Part shown: positions 49,988 to 55,383 of the stretch, in pieces | How the letters are laid out: every line of letters starts with the position of its first letter | Numbering within the stretch: the first letter of the stretch is position 1 | DNA from: an uncultured Phascolarctobacterium sp. | Lineage (GTDB): Bacteria > Bacillota > Negativicutes > Acidaminococcales > Acidaminococcaceae | Direction of reading: 5' to 3' | NCBI RefSeq assembly: GCF_905212365.1 | Contig: NZ_CAJMEH010000006.1 | Span: 1 to 55,383, forward strand | DNA: 55,383 bases | Program-made: the position numbers and the translations under genes | Notes under the pieces: generated by a model | What the model was told of the DNA's origin: nothing | Database searches by the model: none | What the model saw: the letters and a program-made list of their open reading frames with translations, nothing else

Positions 49988-50305
49988 TTACATAATCCTT
50001 GGAATATCGCGGCCTCCGTAAAAAATACGGATTATCTCCACTTTAAGTTCACTTTCATACACAATATAATAAACAATATATTTTCCGACTGGCATTTTAT
50101 GCGTATTTCTGCTTTTCCACGGCTCCCAATCAACTAAAACAAAACGCGCAGGCATTTCGTCCAGCAAATATATTTCAGCTCTAATACGTTTTACCAGCTT
50201 TGCAGCTGCCATTGGCGCCTGCAGTTCAAAAGCAATGTAGGAATATATGCTTCTCAAATCCTCCAAAGCTTCAGGAGAATACACAACGCTATATTTTTCA
50301 TTCAT
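49988..50305 (-). CDS. RelE/ParE family toxin
   Basis: The 105-residue protein has the RelE-like start YSVVYSPEALEDLRSIYSYI and the end IIRIFYGGRDIPRIM, both standard for type II mRNA-interferase toxins. The helix-strand order is full length. It overlaps the antitoxin gene by 4 nt, in antitoxin-toxin order. It probably cleaves ribosome-bound mRNA when the antitoxin is degraded. Confidence 0.9.
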   Translation of the reverse strand: MNEKYSVVYSPEALEDLRSIYSYIAFELQAPMAAAKLVKRIRAEIYLLDEMPARFVLVDWEPWKSRNTHKMPVGKYIVYYIVYESELKVEIIRIFYGGRDIPRIM

Positions 50306-50604
50306 ATACCAAACTCCTTGGCTAAGACAGCGTCAACTTCAGCCGCAGAATAAGCTCCTCTTTTTAACGATTCCAAACCTTTAGTTAATTCGGCATCCAG
50401 CTCCTGTCGGCTCATAGCGCCAACAGCAATAGGCCTTTTAGCAGGAAGCTTCAATTCTAAAGGCAGACCTTGGGTCAAAACAATCTGACTGTAAAACATT
50501 TGAATAGCGCTGGCAGGAGAAATACCTAATTGCTGAAGAATTTTCTCCGCATTTTCTTTTAAATCAGTATCTATTCTGGCATAAAGAGCAGTAGTGGTTG
50601 CCAT
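50302..50604 (-). CDS. RelB/DinJ family antitoxin
   Basis: The 100-residue protein has the RHH N-terminus (TTTALYARIDTDLKENAEKI), LGISPASAIQMFYSQIVLTQ as the second helix and GLPLELKLP. A C-terminal acidic helix that neutralises RelE follows. It likely represses its own promoter through the direct repeats at 50651-50668. The ATG at 50604 has AAGGAGTGATGA upstream. Confidence 0.9.
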   Translation of the reverse strand: MATTTALYARIDTDLKENAEKILQQLGISPASAIQMFYSQIVLTQGLPLELKLPAKRPIAVGAMSRQELDAELTKGLESLKRGAYSAAEVDAVLAKEFGI

Positions 50605-50627
50605 AAGTCATCACTCCTTCTGTCTAA

Positions 50628-50668
50628 ATTTTATCAAACAGTTTTATGTTTTGCAAGCTATTGCAAGC
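50628..50668 (-). promoter_or_regulatory. relBE promoter with direct-repeat operator
   Basis: Minus strand TTGCAA (50651-50656), a 17-nt spacer and TAAAAT (50628-50633). On the plus strand, TTGCAAGC occurs at 50651-50658 and again at 50661-50668, one helical turn apart and over the -35 box. This fits binding by RHH dimers of RelB. Confidence 0.6.
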
Positions 50669-50766
50669 AAATACAGATATTTACTTATTATTTTCAGTAT
50701 ATCGCTTGTCCCCAGCGTTTGTTAAATCAATTTCATTTTTTGTTTCCATACTGCCAACCGCATAAA

Positions 50767-50812
50767 CAAAAGCGTAAGCCCAGGCTCAGCCTAAACTTAC
50801 GCTTTTGTTTTG
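50767..50812. terminator. Terminator after the CHAD protein gene
   Basis: ACAAAAGCGTAAG (50767-50779) and CTTACGCTTTTGT (50797-50809) pair with an inner AGGCT/AGCCT hairpin. T-runs exist on both strands. It closes the minus-strand gene ending at 50813. Confidence 0.75.
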
Positions 50813-52084
50813 CTATAAATTTTCTTTGGTCCAATCGTGCAGCAGTCCGGTAAATTCCTCCCACTGGCGCGGCAAGCGTTCCAGCGCGGCGTCCGCTTTG
50901 CCCCGCTCCCAACCGCTCAGCAGCGCTGCTTCGCAGCGCAGCTCAGGGTGCGCCGCCGCCAAAGCGTCCAGGCGTGCGCCATCGACGTAAGCATCGTGCA
51001 AAAATCCCAGCGTATCCTGCAAATATTTTACATTGCGCAAGAGGCGCGGCGAAACGGCCAGCTCCGGCACGGTCTGCAAAGCGTAGCGAAAACGCTTGAG
51101 CTTGATGCGGATGCAGTGCAACTGCTCCATATCGCGCAAGTCGGGATATTTTTCCGGCAGCCACAGCAGCTTATCAACCCAAACGGCAAAGCGGCGGCGC
51201 AAAAATGTTTCCAAATCCTGCCGCGCTTCCGCAGGCGCTGTGTGCAGCCACAGCAAGAAACGCGCCAACTCCAGCGTCAGCTCGTTAAGGCGCACTCCGT
51301 CCAAAGCCTTGTCCAGTTCTTCCTGGCGCAAACTCTGCAAGTGGGCCGTCAGCTGCGGCGCGGCCTCCTGCTCCCGGTTCAGCCCCAGCCGCGAACAGGC
51401 CAAAAGCAAAACGTCATACTCCCGCACTGCGGATAATCTCGCCGCCCGTTCCTTCAATAGCCGCTGCCATGTTTGCGCCGCTTCCTGCGGCAGCAAGGGT
51501 TTAAAAAACGTCAGCGACGAACGCAGGCGGCGCAGCTTAACGCGCAGTTGCCGCCACAGCGGACGCTCGCCGCCGCTGGCCAAAACCTGCGCCCACAGCT
51601 TGCTGACGCCGTACACCTGCCAAGGCAAGTGGCAGACCAAGGCCGAAGCGGCGTTATCCGCATCGTAATCGTACTGCTTATCCAAAGCGTAACAGCCGCG
51701 TAGCTGGTCCAGCCGCTGCGAAAAATCCGGCTCCTCCACAACAAAATGCAGCTTGCCGCTTAAAAGCCTGCCTAGCAGCCGCTCTGCCTCGGCGGCAGCC
51801 TCCGCCCGCCGCCTGTCGAACTCAATAATGATATCCGCCACCGCCACAGGCTTATCGCTGACCAGCAGCACGCCCCAGGCGCAGTACAAACGCACGCCCC
51901 AGTCTGCCTTGGGTTTAAAGCGGGCCCAGCGGCATTTATACATATCGTTGTCGCCGAAATATTTTTCTTTTACCTTATACTTAACGGTGTGGACGGGCAA
52001 AGCCTTCTTCACCAAACCTAAAAGCTGCGCCTGGTGCTTTACGTCCAAACCGTGCAGGCAAATTCTTCCTTTATTATTACTCAT
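50813..52084 (-). CDS. CHAD domain protein
   Basis: The 423-residue protein has an N-terminal basic region of about 130 residues with KYKVKEKYFGDNDMYKCRWA. A CHAD helical domain follows from about residue 175, with repeated conserved His/Lys/Arg: WRQLRVKLRRLRSSLTFFKP and HCIRIKLKRFRYALQTVPEL. CHAD domains bind polyphosphate granules, and the residues that grip phosphate are kept. The N-terminal region may be a diverged CYTH-like part, but its EXEXK motif is not seen. Granule binding is the best guess. Confidence 0.82.
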   Translation of the reverse strand: MSNNKGRICLHGLDVKHQAQLLGLVKKALPVHTVKYKVKEKYFGDNDMYKCRWARFKPKADWGVRLYCAWGVLLVSDKPVAVADIIIEFDRRRAEAAAEAERLLGRLLSGKLHFVVEEPDFSQRLDQLRGCYALDKQYDYDADNAASALVCHLPWQVYGVSKLWAQVLASGGERPLWRQLRVKLRRLRSSLTFFKPLLPQEAAQTWQRLLKERAARLSAVREYDVLLLACSRLGLNREQEAAPQLTAHLQSLRQEELDKALDGVRLNELTLELARFLLWLHTAPAEARQDLETFLRRRFAVWVDKLLWLPEKYPDLRDMEQLHCIRIKLKRFRYALQTVPELAVSPRLLRNVKYLQDTLGFLHDAYVDGARLDALAAAHPELRCEAALLSGWERGKADAALERLPRQWEEFTGLLHDWTKENL

Positions 52085-52109
52085 AGCGCGGCAGGCGTCG
52101 GCCGTTCAC

Positions 52110-53072
52110 CTACCTTACCTGCGCGGGCAGCGGCTTCCCTTGCAAGCCCGCGAAAATATTTTCTACCGTCAGCAGCGCCATCGCGTCGCGGGTTTCCGCC
52201 GTAGCACTGGCCACATGGGGCGTAACCGTCACATTGGACAACGTCAGCAGCTTATGCTCGCCCGGCAAAGGCTCCGGGTCGGTAACGTCCAGCGCGGCGT
52301 AAGCCAAACGCCCGCTTTGCAGCGCGTCGTACAAAGCTTCCGTATCCACCACGCCGCCGCGGCTGATATTTATTAACCGCGCGCCCGGTTTGCATTTTGC
52401 CAAAGCCTGTGCGTCAATCATCTTTTTCGTCGACGGGTTCAGCGTCACAGCCAAAAGGATAAAATCTGCCTGCCGCAGCAAATCGTCCAGGCTAAAATAT
52501 TTTACTCCCAGCTGCCCGTCGTCACCGCGCTGGCGGCGATTGTGATAAATAACCCGCATTTTGCTGGCCTGCGCCCGGCGGGCAACGGCGCTGCCAATAT
52601 CGCCCATACCGATGATGCCCAAAGTTTTACCCGCCAGGTCGGTCGTCAAGCCGAAAGGTTTGCGCTGACCCCATAAGCCGCTCTTGACATGAGCGGCGGC
52701 TTTTACTAAATTACGCGCGCTGTCCAGAATTAAAGCGTAGGCCCAATCGGCCACGGCGTCCACCAGCACGCCCGGCGTATTGCCGACGACCACGCCCCGC
52801 GCCGCGCAAGCCGCCACATCGATATTATCATAGCCCACCGAAGCCTGCGCAATTACTTTTAACTTAGGCGCTTTAGCCAACAGCGCTTCGTCAATGCGCA
52901 GGTTGCCCGTCGAATAAAGGGCGTCGGCCTCGACCAAAGCGGCTTCAAACTGCTCCTGCGGCATCCGCCCGCCCTGCTGCCAGCCAATCATCCGCACTGC
53001 GTCGTTCAATTTATCATAAGCGCATTGGCGCATTTTGCCGCTGGCTACCACAGTGCATTCCTTTAAATTCAT
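52110..53072 (-). CDS. D-2-hydroxyacid dehydrogenase
   Basis: I start at the ATG at 53072 with GGAGG upstream. The 320-residue NAD(P)-dependent enzyme shows LGIIGMGDIGSAVARRAQAS (nucleotide loop) and the catalytic Arg in INISRGGVVDTEALYDAL. The catalytic Glu lies near VTDPEPLPGEHKL, and the His is in VTPHVASATAETRDAM. It resembles glyoxylate/hydroxypyruvate reductases. Which 2-keto acid it uses cannot be read. It lies 26 nt from the CHAD gene and follows the VOC gene on the same strand. Confidence 0.88.
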   Translation of the reverse strand: MNLKECTVVASGKMRQCAYDKLNDAVRMIGWQQGGRMPQEQFEAALVEADALYSTGNLRIDEALLAKAPKLKVIAQASVGYDNIDVAACAARGVVVGNTPGVLVDAVADWAYALILDSARNLVKAAAHVKSGLWGQRKPFGLTTDLAGKTLGIIGMGDIGSAVARRAQASKMRVIYHNRRQRGDDGQLGVKYFSLDDLLRQADFILLAVTLNPSTKKMIDAQALAKCKPGARLINISRGGVVDTEALYDALQSGRLAYAALDVTDPEPLPGEHKLLTLSNVTVTPHVASATAETRDAMALLTVENIFAGLQGKPLPAQVR

Positions 53073-53119
53073 AATACCGCCTCCGTCGTAAATTTTCCTT
53101 TGCCAAGCCACCGGCCGGT

Positions 53120-53488
53120 TTATTTTTTCGGCAGAATCTCCAGCCAATAATTATCGGGGTCGGCAATAAAATAAATTCCCATCGCCGGATTTTCGTAACA
53201 AATGCAGCCCATCTCCTTGTGCTTGGCATGAGCCGCTTCGTAATCCTCGACAACAAAGGCCAGATGAAATTCGTTCTCGCCCAGATTATAAGGCTCCTTG
53301 CGGTCGCGCAGCCAGGTCAGCTCCAGCTGATGGGGCGTTTCCCCGTCCGCCAGGTAAACCAAAATAAAGCTGCCGTCGCTCGCCACCTTGCGGCGCGCCT
53401 CCTTCAGCCCCAAAGCCTCCTCATAAAATTTCAGGCTTTTTTCCAAATCCAGTACGTTAAAATTATTGTGCGCAAAAGTAAATTTCAT
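53120..53488 (-). CDS. VOC/glyoxalase family protein
   Basis: I start at the ATG at 53488 with GAGGTGA. The 122-residue protein has two beta-alpha-beta-beta-beta modules: FAHNNFNVLDLEKSLKFYEE, then FHLAFVVEDYEAAHAKHKEM, and a final YFIADPDNYWLEILPKK. Metal ligands in the usual places are H (residue 7), E near the first module end, H (FHLAF) and E (LEIL), as in glyoxalase I. It may detoxify methylglyoxal or act as a related isomerase. Confidence 0.85.
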   Translation of the reverse strand: MKFTFAHNNFNVLDLEKSLKFYEEALGLKEARRKVASDGSFILVYLADGETPHQLELTWLRDRKEPYNLGENEFHLAFVVEDYEAAHAKHKEMGCICYENPAMGIYFIADPDNYWLEILPKK

Positions 53489-53525
53489 AATTCTCACCTC
53501 GTATGTTAATTGCGGTCTGCGCCGC

Positions 53526-54032
53526 TTAAAAAAATACCTGCTTAACCAACAGCGCCGCCAGCGCGATACCCGCGGCCAGCTTACCGATCAACGCAAAGAA
53601 ACGCATTTTGGCCGCCTCCCACGCCAAGTGCAGTGCGTCGCCGCGGATACCGGTACGCGCCAATTCGTACATAAACGCCATAGCCGCCGCACCCATCATA
53701 CCGCCGATAATCGAGCCCAAAACCGGCAGCAGCGCCGTGCCCAGCACCGTACCGATAAAGCCGCCCGCGCCGATAATAAACACCGCCAGCCAGGACACCT
53801 TTTGTTTTTTTATGCCAAAGAGCGACACGCAAAACTCCCAGGCCTCGCCCAAAGCGTAAATCAAAATCATAGCCGAAAGCAGCCGTCCGCTGAAATAAAT
53901 ATTCTCATAAAAAAAGGCAAAGCCTAAACCCGTCAATAGCAGAAGCGTATTGCCGGGCAAATCAAAAATCGTCAGCAAAGGTCCCAGCACCGCGACAAAA
54001 GCGGCCAAAGCTCTTTCAACAACGAAGTCCAT
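53526..54032 (-). CDS. DUF456 family membrane protein
   Basis: I start at the ATG at 54032, which has GGAGGCAACT upstream. The 168-residue protein has five hydrophobic segments with a central glycine-rich run (FIIGAGGFIGTVLGTALLPV, LGSIIGGMMGAAAMAFMYEL). This is the DUF456 pattern, of unknown function. It is the first of the four minus-strand genes here, divergent from mscS. Confidence 0.78.
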   Translation of the reverse strand: MDFVVERALAAFVAVLGPLLTIFDLPGNTLLLLTGLGFAFFYENIYFSGRLLSAMILIYALGEAWEFCVSLFGIKKQKVSWLAVFIIGAGGFIGTVLGTALLPVLGSIIGGMMGAAAMAFMYELARTGIRGDALHLAWEAAKMRFFALIGKLAAGIALAALLVKQVFF

Positions 54033-54195
54033 AGTTGCCTCCAAAGAATTTATTTTATTCATTATACCACATCGCAAAATTTTCTAGAGCAATTATCTGT
54101 CACAAGAATTTGAAATAAATGCAAAATCGTTGTCTGTAACCTGTTTAAATGTTAAAATGAAAGAACAAGATTACTAGGAAACGAGGTATGCCCCT

Positions 54196-55290
54196 GTGAA
54201 CGAAATACTGTCCACGCTCCAGCCCTGGTACCCGTCTATCAGCGCTTTTTGCTTTTTCACGCTGCTGCGTTATATTTACAAACATTTTTTATTGAGGCTG
54301 CTGCACCGCATCAACAACATCATCTCTTTTAAAAACGGCGAAGACCTGATTAACGCCTTCGAGCATCCCATTAACGTGGTGTTGTTCGTCATCGCCTTTT
54401 ATTCCGCCATCAATTTAGCTCCCATCGCTTCGCTGAATAATTTACAAATCGTCGACCGCATTTTGCGCAGCACCATCGTACTCAGCTTTTTCTGGGGCTG
54501 CTATAATGTCAGCGACACCACCCACGGCATCATGCTGGACGTGCTGGAAAAGGCCGGCATCCGCTCCGAGGAATCCTTGTCCAATATTTTTTCCACCATT
54601 CTGCGGCTCATCATCGTTGTTTTGTGCTTCGTCACCGTAGCGCGGGAATGGAATTACGATATCAGCGGCTTTATCGCTTCTTTAAGTATCGGCTCCGTAG
54701 CCGTGGCTTTCGCCGCCAAGGACGCGCTGGCCAACGTATTCGGCAGCCTGATTATCGTATTGGACAAGCCTTTTAAAAACGGCGACTGGATTATGGCCAA
54801 CGGCATCGAAGGCGTCGTGGAAAAAGTTTCTTTCCGCAGCACCTGTATCCGCACCTTCCCGCAGGAACTCGTCTACATTCCCAACTCCCTGCTCAGCAAT
54901 ACGCCCATCACAAATTTCACCTTGCGCGAAAAACGCCGCGTCGATTTTACTTTAGGCTTGACCTACGGCACTACGGCGGAGCAAATGGAAAACGTCATCG
55001 CCAAAATAAAAAATTATTTGCAAAGCAATCCTAAAATTTACGGCGACAATGTGCGCGCGCACTTCGTCGCCTATAACGAAAGCAGTCTGGACCTGCGCGT
55101 CACCTGCTACGCTCGCACCGGCGACCACGGCGAATATCTGGATATCTTACAAGAAATCAACCTGCAAATTATGAAGCTGATGGAAGAAACGGGCGTAAGC
55201 TGCGCATTCCCCAGCCGCAGCGTTTATCTGGAAACGCCGCCTGCGGAAGAGCCGAAGCAGCAAAAGCAGCCTGCAGCCAAGGAGGCCTGA
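54196..55290 (+). CDS. MscS family mechanosensitive channel
   Basis: The GTG start at 54196 follows GAGG. The 364-residue protein has about four N-terminal helices, then the pore-lining helix and beta domain: SIGSVAVAFAAKDALANVFG, LIIVLDKPFKNGDWI, VEKVSFRSTCIRTF, YIPNSLLSNTPITNF. These are standard MscS/YnaI-like features. The tail is Pro/Glu/Lys-rich. The channel relieves osmotic pressure. Confidence 0.9.
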   Translation: MNEILSTLQPWYPSISAFCFFTLLRYIYKHFLLRLLHRINNIISFKNGEDLINAFEHPINVVLFVIAFYSAINLAPIASLNNLQIVDRILRSTIVLSFFWGCYNVSDTTHGIMLDVLEKAGIRSEESLSNIFSTILRLIIVVLCFVTVAREWNYDISGFIASLSIGSVAVAFAAKDALANVFGSLIIVLDKPFKNGDWIMANGIEGVVEKVSFRSTCIRTFPQELVYIPNSLLSNTPITNFTLREKRRVDFTLGLTYGTTAEQMENVIAKIKNYLQSNPKIYGDNVRAHFVAYNESSLDLRVTCYARTGDHGEYLDILQEINLQIMKLMEETGVSCAFPSRSVYLETPPAEEPKQQKQPAAKEA

Positions 55291-55293
55291 AAA

Positions 55294-55383
55294 TTGATAG
55301 AACAATTCCAAGCGATTATCATCGGCGGCGGGCCTGCCGGAGTATCGGCGGCGCTTTATTTGTGCCGCGCCAATATCCGCGCC
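55294..55383 (+). CDS. NAD(P)/FAD-dependent oxidoreductase, thioredoxin-reductase-like (partial)
   Basis: A TTG start at 55294 has GGAGG 8 nt upstream, inside the end of mscS. The frame reads IEQFQAIIIGGGPAGVSAAL and goes on LYLCRANIRA to the window edge. This is an FAD-binding GxGxxG loop of the thioredoxin reductase type. The rest is outside the window. Confidence 0.75.
   Translation, partial: MIEQFQAIIIGGGPAGVSAALYLCRANIRA

Noticed and set aside
1..55383. CRISPR arrays, rRNA genes, insertion sequences with transposase, prophage genes
   Set aside because: No regularly spaced repeats, rRNA signature stretches, transposase, integrase or structural phage genes were seen; the only mobile-type remnant is the Rpn fragment.

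Overview
The window looks like the chromosome of a diderm Firmicute (class Negativicutes). The closest feel is the Acidaminococcaceae, such as Phascolarctobacterium, but that genus-level guess is inference. Two kinds of evidence coexist. The first is Gram-negative envelope genes: a complete ADP-heptose route (GmhA, HldE, GmhB, HldD), two GT9 heptosyltransferases and an LptD-like OstA protein. The second is Firmicute-style RNA regulation: two T-box leaders, a TPP riboswitch and many intrinsic terminators with strong TTGNNN/TATAAT promoters. GC is moderate to high, except in an AT-rich ATPase gene near 27 kb.

Layout. 1-8.4 kb (minus): a truncated lipoprotein, a BNR sialidase-like protein, and an operon encoding a MacA-like adaptor, a double ABC ATPase that looks like a macB/ecfA hybrid, an EcfT permease, a beta-propeller protein, an MsbA-type ABC exporter and a small unknown protein. 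8.6-12.9 kb (plus): a leucine T-box followed by leuC-leuD-leuB-azlC-azlD. 13-21.4 kb: YitT (minus), then ispE, a GntR regulator, a nucleotidyltransferase, glmU, prs, a polysaccharide deacetylase, pth and a secreted protein. 21.4-25.1 kb (minus): a frameshifted pcp, tRNA-Thr, an XRE regulator, a LarA-like protein and an EamA transporter. 25.1-35 kb (minus): a possible non-coding RNA locus, then one long operon. The operon reads lptD, gmhA, hldE, hldD, gmhB, two heptosyltransferases, and finally an AAA ATPase with two TOPRIM/DUF3226-like proteins. 35-39.4 kb: a repetitive secreted protein, a DUF535 protein, a TPR protein, a candidate small RNA and a deleted Rpn nuclease gene. 39.5-44.9 kb: thiC with its TPP riboswitch (minus), then serC-serA-phosphatase behind a T-box whose 3' switch module is duplicated. 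44.9-55.4 kb: a DUF3100 transporter pair with an M20 amidohydrolase, cysE-gltD, relBE, a CHAD protein, a 2-hydroxyacid dehydrogenase, a VOC protein, DUF456, MscS and the start of a flavoprotein.

How the genes fit together. Most of the window is amino-acid supply (Leu, Ser, Cys, thiamine pyrimidine) and envelope building (UDP-GlcNAc, isoprenoid precursor, LPS inner core). The ser and cys genes form a logical chain from 3-phosphoglycerate to O-acetylserine. The accessory signals are the three-gene AAA + TOPRIM + degenerate TOPRIM cassette at the tail of the LPS operon, the RelBE pair, the Rpn remnant, two long palindromic intergenic elements and two candidate independent RNAs.

The strongest candidate for an undescribed system is the AAA/TOPRIM/TOPRIM-like cassette at 25496-27900. 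Its architecture recalls OLD- and PARIS-type anti-phage modules, but it carries a second TOPRIM-like subunit that has lost acidic residues. Other notable items are the hybrid ABC ATPase, the duplicated T-box switch, the candidate small RNA at 38.6 kb and a shared CTGTATACA palindrome upstream of three transcription units.
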